Assembly: GCA_964445985.1 (NCBI GenBank)
Contig: CAYUMU010000018.1
Coordinates: forward strand, 19,179-83,178
From: CAYUMU01 sp964445985
GTDB taxonomy: Bacteria; Planctomycetota; Planctomycetia; Pirellulales; S012-138
DNA: 64,000 nucleotides
Direction: 5' to 3'
Part shown: positions 1 through 7,957 of the stretch, one piece after another
Position numbering within the stretch: position 1 is the stretch's first letter
Layout of the letters: every line of letters starts with the position of its first letter
Made by a program: the position numbers and the translations under genes
Notes under the pieces: model-generated
Told to the model about the DNA's origin: nothing
What the model saw: only the letters and a program-made list of their open reading frames with translations
The model's database searches: none

Positions 1-115
1 AACGATGGCCCTCGGCTCAAGTGGCACCAGGTGCGTGTTCGCCGCTCAAGACCCGTTTGAACTGCCGGAACGCATGCCTGGCTTACAAATCACGGTGGAA
101 CGCTTCTTCGAGTAG
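1..115 (+). CDS. 3' end of an unidentified protein (partial)
   Basis: An open frame runs from the window edge to a TAG at 113-115. The readable C-terminus ends in PGLQITVERFFE and looks like ordinary protein, with no repeats or skewed composition. The gene begins outside the window, so no family can be named. It lies in the same direction as the GTPase gene at 323. The interval between them holds a perfect palindrome at 185-220. A chance open frame cannot be excluded for so short a stretch. Confidence 0.45.
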   Translation, partial: TMALGSSGTRCVFAAQDPFELPERMPGLQITVERFFE

Positions 116-184
116 CAGCTTCACCATTGCAAGCGATGCGGGGTAGAAGTTTTTCCCTCGCTGGGGATAGGGATCTTTATCGGG

Positions 185-220
185 GTGCCATGCTTACGCC
201 CACGGGCGTAAGCATGGCAC
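185..220. repeat. Perfect 16-bp palindrome with 4-base loop
   Basis: Arms 185-200 and 205-220 are exact inverse complements around a CACG loop. The arm sequence GTGCCATGCTTACGCC recurs as a half copy near 63900 (GTGCCATGCTTACACCC). This makes it a dispersed repeat rather than a local terminator. It lies about 100 bases upstream of the YchF-like gene. Confidence 0.8.
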
Positions 221-322
221 ACGAGACGGCACTGGACAATCTCTCCTGCCAAGGGGTAGAACACACGCTGCGCGAGGTTTCCCGCTCGGCGTTTTCCCCC
301 GTTTTTCCGCGATTGAAGCACC

Positions 323-1348
323 ATGAAGATTGGTTTGGTTGGATACCAGGGCAGTGGCAAGAGCACCCTCTTCGAGTGGCTGACCGGCATCGCGGCCGAT
401 CCGGCTCAAAGCCACACCGGCCAGGCCGCCATGGCCTTGATTCCCGACGAGCGGATCGCTCAGCTGTGCGAGGTGTACAAGCCCAAGAAGATCACCCAGG
501 CTTCGCTGGAAATCGTCGATACGCCCGGCTTGAGCCGCGACCATAGTGGCAACGCCGCCCGATTGGGCCTGATTCGCGAGGCGGGCTGCTTGGTGATGGT
601 GATTCCGGCTTTTTCGGGGGCCGATGCCGCCAAGGAACTGGCCAGCTTCGCCGAAGACCTGCTGCTGGCCGACCTCGAAATTGTGACCGGCCGCGTCGAA
701 CGCCTGCAAGAATCGACCAAGAAACCGAGGCCCAACCGCGAAGCCGAGCTGGCCGACCTGGCCGCGCTCGAGGTGCTGCAAGCCAAGCTCGAAGCGGGCG
801 AGCTGGTCTCCACGGCCGACATGACCGAGGACCAGCGCAAGGCGACCCGCTCGTTCCGCCTGCTGACCGAAAAGCCGCGGCTGGTGTTCGTGAACGTGAA
901 AGACGACGAAACCAACCTGGATCAATACCGCAGCCTGGTCGCCGAAGGCCAAAGGGTGGTCGTCTCGCAGCTTGGCTTGGAAGTGGAACTCTCGAAGATG
1001 AGCCCCGAAGACCGGGTGGAATTCGAGCAGGAGATGCAATTGCTAGGGCCGCGCAAGGATGAAGTGCTGCGGAACATCATGCTCGCCTCGGGCCAGTTCA
1101 CCTTCTTTACGGCCGGCGAAAAAGAGGTCCGCACCTGGCTGATGCCCATCGGCGGCACGGCCGTCGATGCCGCCGCGGGCATCCACACCGACCTGGCCAA
1201 AGGCTTCATCCGCGCGGCCGTGATGCGCTGCGAAGACCTGGTGCGGCTCGGCAGCGAGCGCGAAATCAAAGCGGCCAACCTCATGCGGCAAGAACATCGC
1301 GACTACGTGGTGCAGGATGGCGATATTTTGTTGATACACCACAATTGA
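323..1348 (+). CDS. YchF/OLA1-like GTPase with C-terminal DUF933 (TGS-like) domain
   Basis: The protein has 341 residues. The N-terminal P-loop is GYQGSGKST (residues 7-15), the G3 motif is DTPG (66-69), and the G4 position reads NVKDD around residue 191. A middle helical section (about 100-180) matches the coiled-coil insert of the YchF family. The last 85 residues carry the DUF933 signature, with FFTAGEKEV, GFIRA and YVVQDGD. YchF proteins are ribosome-associated nucleotidases that often prefer ATP. This one is slightly shorter than the usual roughly 363 residues, and its G1, G3 and G4 motifs differ from E. coli YchF, so it is probably a paralogue rather than the housekeeping copy. The ATG at 323 opens directly on the first beta strand. 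Confidence 0.85.
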   Translation: MKIGLVGYQGSGKSTLFEWLTGIAADPAQSHTGQAAMALIPDERIAQLCEVYKPKKITQASLEIVDTPGLSRDHSGNAARLGLIREAGCLVMVIPAFSGADAAKELASFAEDLLLADLEIVTGRVERLQESTKKPRPNREAELADLAALEVLQAKLEAGELVSTADMTEDQRKATRSFRLLTEKPRLVFVNVKDDETNLDQYRSLVAEGQRVVVSQLGLEVELSKMSPEDRVEFEQEMQLLGPRKDEVLRNIMLASGQFTFFTAGEKEVRTWLMPIGGTAVDAAAGIHTDLAKGFIRAAVMRCEDLVRLGSEREIKAANLMRQEHRDYVVQDGDILLIHHN

Positions 1349-1349
1349 A

Positions 1350-1380
1350 GTGCGGAGTTCGGAATTCGGAGTGCGGAGTT
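1350..1380. repeat. GCGGAGTTCGGA-type short repeat
   Basis: The stretch reads as near-tandem copies of GCGGAGTTCGGA/ATTCGGAGT directly after the GTPase stop. Related copies occur at 17284-17310, 18273-18306 (inverted) and 22541-22562, always between genes. Confidence 0.7.
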
Positions 1381-1406
1381 GAAGAGGGTGGAAGTTCTCT
1401 AGCGAG

Positions 1407-1427
1407 CCTGGCGGTTTATCCGCCAGG
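1407..1427. terminator. Stem-loop between convergent genes
   Basis: CCTGGCGG (1407-1414) pairs with CCGCCAGG (1420-1427) around a TTTAT loop. It lies between the converging GTPase and CYTH genes, where a bidirectional terminator would be expected. No T tract follows, so it could instead be another dispersed palindrome. Confidence 0.45.
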
Positions 1428-1448
1428 TAGGACGCGACGCCTGAGTTC

Positions 1449-2003
1449 TCAGTCCTGGTTCAAGATCAGCTCCAGGTAGCTGCGGCGTTCGCTGGTGGTT
1501 AGGCCCAGGTGTTCGGCCAGGGTTTTGAGGGCTTCCTTGGCGGCTGGCACGTTGGCTTCTTCGGCCCCGATTTCCAGTTCGATAAAGCTGCCCAGGTTGG
1601 TTACTTCGTCGAGCATCACTTCCACGTCTTGGCCCTGCCAGCTCAGGCTTGCCTGGCGGCGGTGCTTGCGAACCGTGCCGGCCTCGCGGAAGCTCAGCAG
1701 CAGCAGCATGGCCGCGAACTGCTTGGCGCTGGCCGGACAGGGGGCGAAGGGGATTTCGATTTCGCGGCGGCTCTTGGTGGTGGCGTCGAGCTTGGGGCCT
1801 TTGTAGGTGACGCAGTTGCTGTCGCCCACGCCGCGGATGCGAAAGGCCTCGTCGGTAACGGCGAAGTCGCGCGAGGGGTGGTTGAAGTACCGATCGACCT
1901 GCAGCTTGGGCTCGCCCCAGGTTGCTCCCAAATCGGCCAAGGCCTGCAGCACGGCCTGACTGTCGGCCAGGGGGAACTTTTGTTCAACTTCAATGTGGCT
2001 CAT
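1449..2003 (-). CDS. cyaB: CYTH-domain protein (class IV adenylate cyclase / thiamine triphosphatase type)
   Basis: The protein has 184 residues from the ATG at 2001-2003. The CYTH hallmark ExExK is at the start (Glu5, Glu7, Lys9). Further charged beta-strand motifs, such as DRYFNHP, FRIRG and SRREIEI, match the metal- and triphosphate-binding tunnel of the family. Members cleave or cyclise triphosphate substrates; whether this one makes cAMP or hydrolyses thiamine or inorganic triphosphate cannot be read from sequence. A longer in-frame opening upstream to 2225 is rejected because the family begins right at ExExK. It is divergent from the CPBP protease gene. Confidence 0.8.
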   Translation of the reverse strand: MSHIEVEQKFPLADSQAVLQALADLGATWGEPKLQVDRYFNHPSRDFAVTDEAFRIRGVGDSNCVTYKGPKLDATTKSRREIEIPFAPCPASAKQFAAMLLLLSFREAGTVRKHRRQASLSWQGQDVEVMLDEVTNLGSFIELEIGAEEANVPAAKEALKTLAEHLGLTTSERRSYLELILNQD

Positions 2004-2148
2004 GGCGGGCGGGCCTGAAGGGTGGATTCCGGTTTGGCTACATTTGCCGCGGCAGGTTAAGCTTATCGCCATGGGGCTCCGCGGGGCAAACCCCGCCTGG
2101 CCTGTCACCTTGTCGCGCTCTGCCCCAAGAAAGGACCGCCCCCGTTCC

Positions 2149-2979
2149 ATGCAACTCCTCGCCCGTGCCTGGCAATCGCTGTTCGTCGATACCTTTCGCC
2201 AGGCCGAGGCGGAAGCGCAGGCCAATGCCCACGAGCCGGCAGTCTTCGACCGCGAAACGGCGGTGGTGCTGATCGCGGCGGCGCTGGCCTTGACGTTTCA
2301 AAACTACCTGGGAGGGCGCGGGCGGCATGGGCTGCTGATCGATGGCCTCGAAGGGCTGGGGTTCACCGGAGCGGCGGAGCGGCTCGCCGTGTGGTTCACG
2401 CATCCGGCAACGGCCGAACTGGCCCGGCTTTCGTACTGGGTGGCAACCTGCCTGATTTCTTACGTGCTGATCCCCGTGGTGGCCCTGCGGCTGTTCGTGG
2501 GCCGGCCGCTGCGAGAGTATGGTCTGAGCATCTCCGGCATGGCTGGTCACCTATGGATTTACGGCGCCATGTTTGTGTTCATGGTTCCGGCGGTGGTGGC
2601 CGTGAGCTTTACCGAGAGCTTTCAGGCCAAGTATCCGTTCTATCAACTGCGGCCGGGCGAGCCGCTCTGGCCCTACTTTGGCTGCTGGGAGCTGATGTAC
2701 GCCCTGCAGTTCGTGGCGCTGGAGTTCTTCTTTCGCGGCTTTTTGGTGCATGGCACGAAGCGGCGGCTCGGTTACTACTCGGTGCTGGTGATGACGATCC
2801 CCTACACCATGATCCACTTCCAAAAGCCAGCCTTGGAAACCCTGGGGGCGGTGGCCGCTGGCGTGGTGCTCGGCACGCTCAGTTTGAAGACGCGGTCGAT
2901 CTGGTGGGGCGCAGGGCTGCACATTTCGGTGGCCTATACCATGGACCTGGCCGCGCTGCGGCAGGCAGGCTTTTGGTAG
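2149..2979 (+). CDS. CPBP-family intramembrane metalloprotease
   Basis: The protein has 276 residues with several hydrophobic segments. The CPBP (Rce1/CAAX protease-like) core shows a glutamate-arginine motif, EFFFRGFLVHG, at about residue 192, and a conserved histidine in YTMIHF at about 223. The usual EExxxR is reduced to a single Glu before FFFR. CPBP proteins act in the inner membrane in protein maturation or bacteriocin immunity; the substrate here is unknown. The ATG at 2149, preceded by AAAGGA at about 2130, is preferred over an ATG at 1993 whose extra residues would overlap the neighbouring divergent gene. Confidence 0.8.
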   Translation: MQLLARAWQSLFVDTFRQAEAEAQANAHEPAVFDRETAVVLIAAALALTFQNYLGGRGRHGLLIDGLEGLGFTGAAERLAVWFTHPATAELARLSYWVATCLISYVLIPVVALRLFVGRPLREYGLSISGMAGHLWIYGAMFVFMVPAVVAVSFTESFQAKYPFYQLRPGEPLWPYFGCWELMYALQFVALEFFFRGFLVHGTKRRLGYYSVLVMTIPYTMIHFQKPALETLGAVAAGVVLGTLSLKTRSIWWGAGLHISVAYTMDLAALRQAGFW

Positions 2980-3008
2980 ACGAGCCGGAGAGCGGATCGA
3001 AGTGGTTA

Positions 3009-3073
3009 GAGCCTATCCGAGAACCCTGTTTCCCCCTCTCCCGCCAGGGGCGAGGGAGTCATTGGATAGGCTC
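3009..3073. repeat. GAGCCTATCC palindromic repeat, copy 1
   Basis: Terminal arms GAGCCTATCC (3009-3018) and GGATAGGCTC (3064-3073) are exact inverse complements around a CCCTCTCCCGCCAGGGG core. It abuts the stop codon of the DUF1549 gene. Other copies are at 31906-31962 and 56294-56357 (opposite orientation), with a partial copy at 15811-15850. Confidence 0.85.
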
Positions 3074-4702
3074 TTAGCCGGAAAAGCGAAATTCGCCGCT
3101 GGTCAGCAAAGCCCAAATCAGGTCGCGCACGGCGGATTCGGCAGCGGGCGAGGCTTTGAGAAACGAGGTCAACCGCCCTAGTTCCTCGGGCCGGGGCGCA
3201 CGCGATAGGATGGTTTCCACGGCCAGCTTGACCATGGCTTCGGGTTCGTTCAGGGCCAGCATCCGCGCTGCCAGGTTGCCATCGCGGGGCGCGGTCGTGG
3301 CGTAGACGTCGGCGTGGTTGGTCATGAACAGGGCTTCGCTCACGCTGGCCTGATAGGTGGGTCCGGCCGCGTCGAGCGAGGGCGTGAACTTTGCCGCCTG
3401 GCTTTCCAGCGCTCGGTAGGCCTGCTCGCGAGCGGCGGGCGACAACTGGGAGGCGAACGATTCGTCGCCGGTTGCCAGCAGCAGCGACACCATGAACTGC
3501 CGCGGCGTGAGGGGGCGCACGTTCGCCAGGGCGAAATGCTCGGCGGCCGGCGGGGGTTCAGTTGAGTTCCAAACGCTGCTCCGTTGATAGGCGCTGGAAA
3601 GCACCATGCCGGCGATGAGCCGGTCGAGGTTGTAGTCGTGGGCGGCGAAGTCATCGGCGAGCCAGGCCAGCAGGCCCGGCACGGCTTCGCTGTTGCCCGA
3701 ATGCAATTGATCGAGCGGTTCGACCAGCCCTCGGCCGAGCAGGTTGGCCCAAACGTAGTTCACCGCCGCCTGGCTGAAGAAGCTCTTCTGCTCCAGGGCC
3801 AGGTGGACCAGGGCCTCGCGAGGGCTGAATTTTTCCTGGTCGCCGGCGGCCGAGGTTTTGGCCGTCCCAATGTCGGCTACTTCGCCGCTGAGGAACATGA
3901 ACTGGGCAGTGTGGCTCTTGCCAGCGACATCCACGAATTGCACTTCGCCGCTGTTCTTTTCGGCCAGCTGCTTGAGCTTTTTGTCTTCGTAGGTGCGGCT
4001 GAGGAACGCCTGCATGCCGTAGTAGTGGTGCTGTTTCCAGTCGGGCACCAAGGGGTGGTCATGGCACTTGGCGCAGCCTACATTCACGCCAAAGAACACC
4101 TTGGCCGTGTCGTTGGTCAGCTCGTCCAGGTTGCGGATTCGCTTGCGAAGGAAGCCGGCCGCGCGGCGATCGCGGTCGCTTTCCCAAGGGCCGAGCAGGA
4201 TGCGGCGAAAGGTATCGTCCCAGCCGACATGGTCGCGGCGGGATTGCCGCATGAACTCCAGAAACTCGCCCTCCCCTGCGTACCGATCTTGCACGATGCC
4301 ATCGAGCACCGCCCCCCAGTGCAGCGGAAACTCGGGCGCCGCCAGCCAGCGCTCCACCAGCCTGGGGCGCTTGTCGGCGGCGGTATCGGCCACGAACGCC
4401 TTCCACTCGGCATGCGTCGGCGCGCGGCCGAGCAGGTCGAGCGCCAAGCGGCGAATGAATTCGGAATCGCTGCCGAGTGGGGCAGGCTGAAGCTGGCGCC
4501 GCTGCCAATGGGCTTGCAGCCGCGAATCGATTTCGGCGGCGATGGTTGTGCTGCCAGCGGGTAGGGGCGAGGGGGTTTGGGCGACAAGAAGAGTTGCAGG
4601 CAGGGACCAACACAGTACCAGAGCCCAACCGGCCGCGCTATTAGCCAGGCGGTGGGCGTTGTTGTTGGACCGTGGTTGTGGGAAGACGATAGAGCGAGCC
4701 AT
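3074..4702 (-). CDS. DUF1549/DUF1553-type secreted protein with CxxCH motif
   Basis: The protein has 542 residues. The N-terminus has a basic stretch followed by a hydrophobic segment ending near an ALA/VAQ site, consistent with export. The middle contains CAKCHDHP, the cytochrome-like CxxCH seen in planctomycete DUF1549 proteins, and the C-terminal half (LVHLALEQKSFFSQAAVNYVWA onward, then LTPRQFMVSLL) matches DUF1553. These proteins are hugely expanded in planctomycetes and are often next to a DUF1501 partner; no such partner is visible here. Biochemical function is unknown. It lies 158 bases after the secretion operon on the same strand, so read-through is possible. Confidence 0.85.
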   Translation of the reverse strand: MARSIVFPQPRSNNNAHRLANSAAGWALVLCWSLPATLLVAQTPSPLPAGSTTIAAEIDSRLQAHWQRRQLQPAPLGSDSEFIRRLALDLLGRAPTHAEWKAFVADTAADKRPRLVERWLAAPEFPLHWGAVLDGIVQDRYAGEGEFLEFMRQSRRDHVGWDDTFRRILLGPWESDRDRRAAGFLRKRIRNLDELTNDTAKVFFGVNVGCAKCHDHPLVPDWKQHHYYGMQAFLSRTYEDKKLKQLAEKNSGEVQFVDVAGKSHTAQFMFLSGEVADIGTAKTSAAGDQEKFSPREALVHLALEQKSFFSQAAVNYVWANLLGRGLVEPLDQLHSGNSEAVPGLLAWLADDFAAHDYNLDRLIAGMVLSSAYQRSSVWNSTEPPPAAEHFALANVRPLTPRQFMVSLLLATGDESFASQLSPAAREQAYRALESQAAKFTPSLDAAGPTYQASVSEALFMTNHADVYATTAPRDGNLAARMLALNEPEAMVKLAVETILSRAPRPEELGRLTSFLKASPAAESAVRDLIWALLTSGEFRFSG

Positions 4703-4860
4703 TGGTGCGCCGGGCTCAGCTAAGGGGGGTGGTCAGGGAGGGATCGTACGTGGAGTTGAGTTTAAGGGACGGTGCGGCGCGAAGTCAAAAATTTGCGAGC
4801 GGGTGTTCGTGCGGAGCGCCGGCGGGACCGGGGAGGTGAACTCCCCGGCTCGCTGGTGGG

Positions 4861-6324
4861 TTAAATACCTTCGTCCACCTCGCTCGCCAGGGGTTCGCCC
4901 AGTTGGATTAAGCGGCTGCGGCCGTCGGCTTCCAGTTCCAGTTTTTGCCTGGCCAGGTCGATATGTTTGACCGTGAAGGTCAGTTCGCCCACGCGGACTT
5001 CGTCGCCTTCGCTCAGCTTGAGGGTTTTGCCCAAGGTGCGAACATTGACCCACGCCTGGGCGACATCGCCGCGCTGGATCACCGCCGTGAGAATGGCGTG
5101 TTGTTCGTGGCGAAAGCCGGCCGGCTGTTCGGTGGGCTTTTCGATCTCCAGGCGGAACGACCTGGTGGCCATCTCGCCGAGCACGTCGGTCATTTGCACC
5201 GCCACGGTGAAGCTGCGGCCCGGCTGGTCGGGGGCCGTCCAAACCAGGGTGCGGTCGCTGCCGAGCTGGGCGCCCTCGGGGGCGTCGAGCAGTTTGAGGG
5301 CCAGTTGTTCGTCGTCGCCATCGGGGTCGCTGGCGGCCAGCTTCAGGGCGACCGCTTGCCCTGGCTTCACGCGCTGGTCGCTCACGGCCAGCTCGGGGGG
5401 CGCGTTGACCACGTTGACCGAGAACCGCGTTTCGGCCGAGCGGGGGGGCACGCCAGAATCGGTGACGCGCACCTGAAACTCGTGGAGCTTCATGGACGCC
5501 TCGGCCGAGGGCTGCCATTCCACCGTGCCAGAGTCCGTCACGCGGGCGTCGGGAGGCCCGGCAACCAGGCTGTACTTGAGGCCGTCGGACTTGCCGTCGG
5601 CGTCTTTCGCCCGCAGGTTGTAGCGGAATGTTTTGGAACGCGGGGCGGCCGGCGGAGGGCTGCTGTCGCTGAACTGCGGCGGCTCGTTGCTGGAGAACAC
5701 GTGCCGGCCGTTGATCACCGCCTGGTAGCTGCCGAGGTCGCCATGCAAGAGCGGCAATTCCGACGCGGCGGCCAGCGAAGTCAACCGGGGTTGGCCAGCG
5801 GCCGTGGCCTCGGGCATCATCAGCGCTTCGATCACGATCCGCACGTCGAGCAAGCCAGATTCTTTTTCGGGCGAGAGCGTGAGGCGGGTGATCTTGTGGA
5901 GATAGCCTGCCTGATAGAATTTGTGCAAAAAGGCGGTGACCTGGTCGAGGGTGCCTTCGCCCGAAACCGTGAAGGGGAGCCGCACGTTGTGATCCAACTG
6001 CGAAGGCCGGGCGGCTTCTACCTGGGCGCCTTGCCAGCGAACCTCGGGCGAGTCGACCAGTTCGAGCAGCCAGTTCTGGTACAGGGTGCCTGCCCTGCGG
6101 GGGTCGCTGGGGAGCGAGCGTTCGCGCCAGGCGTCGAGCCGCTCGATGTTTTCTTCCAGTTCGATGGCGATCATGCCGCGCTTGCCGAGCTCGGCGGTGC
6201 GGGCATCCAGCACCGATTGCCGGGCGGACAGCATGCCGTTGACCTTGCCGCCGATCCACCAGGCGGCGATGAACAGCATGATGCCGGCGAAGGCCACGGC
6301 CAGTTTCTTTTCGCGAGCGTTCAT
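4861..6324 (-). CDS. GspM/PilO-like protein fused to cadherin-like domains and a GspC/PilP-like HR domain
   Basis: The protein has 487 residues. A single membrane segment lies at about 9-25, followed by a helical stretch and a PilO/GspM-like alpha-beta region (about 30-170). Two Ig/cadherin-like repeats (about 225-305 and 308-395) carry KDADGKSDG, VTDSG and ASDPDGDDEQ. The tail (about 408-478) has the alternating beta pattern of the GspC/PilP homology region: ILTAVIQRGD, then SEGDEV, then VKHIDL and LELEADGR. GspM is normally about 160 residues. The gene starts in a 4-base ATGA overlap with the upstream PilM/GspL-like gene and ends the operon. The cadherin call is good; the HR assignment is inference from pattern and context. 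Confidence 0.7.
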   Translation of the reverse strand: MNAREKKLAVAFAGIMLFIAAWWIGGKVNGMLSARQSVLDARTAELGKRGMIAIELEENIERLDAWRERSLPSDPRRAGTLYQNWLLELVDSPEVRWQGAQVEAARPSQLDHNVRLPFTVSGEGTLDQVTAFLHKFYQAGYLHKITRLTLSPEKESGLLDVRIVIEALMMPEATAAGQPRLTSLAAASELPLLHGDLGSYQAVINGRHVFSSNEPPQFSDSSPPPAAPRSKTFRYNLRAKDADGKSDGLKYSLVAGPPDARVTDSGTVEWQPSAEASMKLHEFQVRVTDSGVPPRSAETRFSVNVVNAPPELAVSDQRVKPGQAVALKLAASDPDGDDEQLALKLLDAPEGAQLGSDRTLVWTAPDQPGRSFTVAVQMTDVLGEMATRSFRLEIEKPTEQPAGFRHEQHAILTAVIQRGDVAQAWVNVRTLGKTLKLSEGDEVRVGELTFTVKHIDLARQKLELEADGRSRLIQLGEPLASEVDEGI

Positions 6325-7895
6325 CGCGTGCCCTCCGTGGTGTTGGGGGCGGTTGGCAAGCTGGCCGAGGTGGTTGCCGTGTTCGCGGCCGGATTGGTGG
6401 CGGGATTGGTCGTTGGGGCGCTGGGGGGCGCGGCTTCGATCACGGCCTCGCCGGGCGTGGGCAACACCATGACATGCGGGGGCGGAGCCACGATGACTTG
6501 GGAGCGGAACCGCCAGGCGTAGCGGGGATTTTTGCCGTCTTGCTGGCGGCTCTTGGCTTCCACGCGATGGTTTTCGTCGCGGATGGCGCGTTCAAGCTCG
6601 TCCACGTCGCTCGATTGCTGCACCATGCCTTCCAGTTGCAGTTCCCCGCCGCCGGCCACGTACGAGCTCATTTGCAGCCGCGTGAGCAAGGCCTGGCGGA
6701 AGTCGGGCGCGCGATCCGAAAGATAGTACACTTCGTCCAGCCACGAAATATTGGACTGCTGCCAATCGCGGATGGCCGCCACACGTTTTTCTATCTCGCC
6801 GGCCTGTTTGAGCATGGGCTCGGTTTGCTTCATCTGCTGGTTGGCGGCTTCGATCCGGCTATCCCAGGCGGCCAGCGACCGCAGCAAGAACCAAATGCCG
6901 ACCGCCGCTAAAGTCACCGCGGCGGCGGTGGCCAGCAGGATGAGCCGCTTTTGGCTGGGGGGCGGCGGGGCTTCGCGAGGATGGAGAAAATCGAAGGCCG
7001 GTTGCGACTTCTCGGCCTGATCGGCCAGGGCTCCCAGCAGCGAGACAAAATGTTCGGGGCGAGCCGCCGCCACGAACGAATCGGCCTGGCGAATGCCGTC
7101 CAGCGGAGGGCAAGTGGCCACGGGGAGTTCAACCACGGCGGCCATTTCTTTGGCCACCGCGGTATGGGCCGGCGTGTCGCCCCACAGGTAAACGGCTTCG
7201 ACGCGGTCGGCGCCCAGCTGATTATGAACGGCCGCCAGCGAACGGCGAACTTCGGCGATGAGCGCCCGGGTGTTGGTGGGGTCTTCGATCACGTCGTGGG
7301 CCAGCCGGGCCGTGCGGGTGAAGACAACCCGGCCGCGGACCACCGCGGTGAGGTCGGCTTCGCCGGGAAGCAGATCGACCAGCAAGCAGATGGGCTGCCG
7401 CCGGGCTTCTTCCCGCCGCAAAAACAGCGAAGCCGCCGCGCACGGACGCAGCACGATTCGCTCGGGATCGCCCCCCAGCTTTTGGCAGAGGGCGCGAACT
7501 TCCTTGAGCACGTCGGGCGAAATGGCCGCGGCCAGCACTTGCCGCGATTCGAGCTCGTTATCGGTGAGCGGGAGAAAGTCGAGCGGCCAGTTCTCGCCCA
7601 GGGCGTTGAACTCGCGGAGGGCCTGGAACCGCACTAGCTCGGGCAGCTCGGCGTCGGGCGAAGGAGGGAGCGTGAGCGGTTTGAGCTCGACGCTGGCCCT
7701 GGGGATGGAAACCAGCACCGGCCCTTTGCCAATTCGCTGTTCGCGCATGGTGGCCGCGAGCAGGTCGCCGGCCTGTTCACCTTCGGCCAACGGCACGGCG
7801 GTCAGGTTTTCGATGACCAATTGCTCGCCGCGCGTACTGGCCACGGCCAGGCGGGCCTGCTTGCGATCGTATTCTATTGCCAGCCATCGGGCCAT
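6321..7895 (-). CDS. PilM/GspL-like actin-fold assembly protein of the secretion operon
   Basis: About 524 residues from the ATG at 7893-7895. The N-terminal half resembles the ASKHA (actin/PilM/GspL cytoplasmic) fold, opening with ARWLAIEYD and continuing through VEAVYLWGD. A single transmembrane segment near the middle (LILLATAAAVTLAAVGIWFLL region) is followed by a periplasmic PilN-like helical and alpha-beta portion and a Pro/Thr/Ala-rich tail. In type II systems GspL links the GspE ATPase to the inner-membrane platform; here PilM and PilN functions seem joined. A TTG at 7959-7961, overlapping the gspK stop, could add 22 residues. The stop overlaps the start of the next gene. Confidence 0.75.
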   Translation of the reverse strand: MARWLAIEYDRKQARLAVASTRGEQLVIENLTAVPLAEGEQAGDLLAATMREQRIGKGPVLVSIPRASVELKPLTLPPSPDAELPELVRFQALREFNALGENWPLDFLPLTDNELESRQVLAAAISPDVLKEVRALCQKLGGDPERIVLRPCAAASLFLRREEARRQPICLLVDLLPGEADLTAVVRGRVVFTRTARLAHDVIEDPTNTRALIAEVRRSLAAVHNQLGADRVEAVYLWGDTPAHTAVAKEMAAVVELPVATCPPLDGIRQADSFVAAARPEHFVSLLGALADQAEKSQPAFDFLHPREAPPPPSQKRLILLATAAAVTLAAVGIWFLLRSLAAWDSRIEAANQQMKQTEPMLKQAGEIEKRVAAIRDWQQSNISWLDEVYYLSDRAPDFRQALLTRLQMSSYVAGGGELQLEGMVQQSSDVDELERAIRDENHRVEAKSRQQDGKNPRYAWRFRSQVIVAPPPHVMVLPTPGEAVIEAAPPSAPTTNPATNPAANTATTSASLPTAPNTTEGTR

Positions 7896-7957
7896 GGTCG
7901 GAGCGTTCTGTTGGCGGACGAAAGGGAACGGAACAGGAAGTGTGGGCCGGCTGCCGG

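Noticed and set aside
194..1039. Long minus-strand ORF opposite the YchF-like gene
   Set aside because: It is the antisense shadow of a strongly supported GTPase; the amino acid pattern (Gly/His/Gln-rich) is typical of antisense translation in GC-rich genes.
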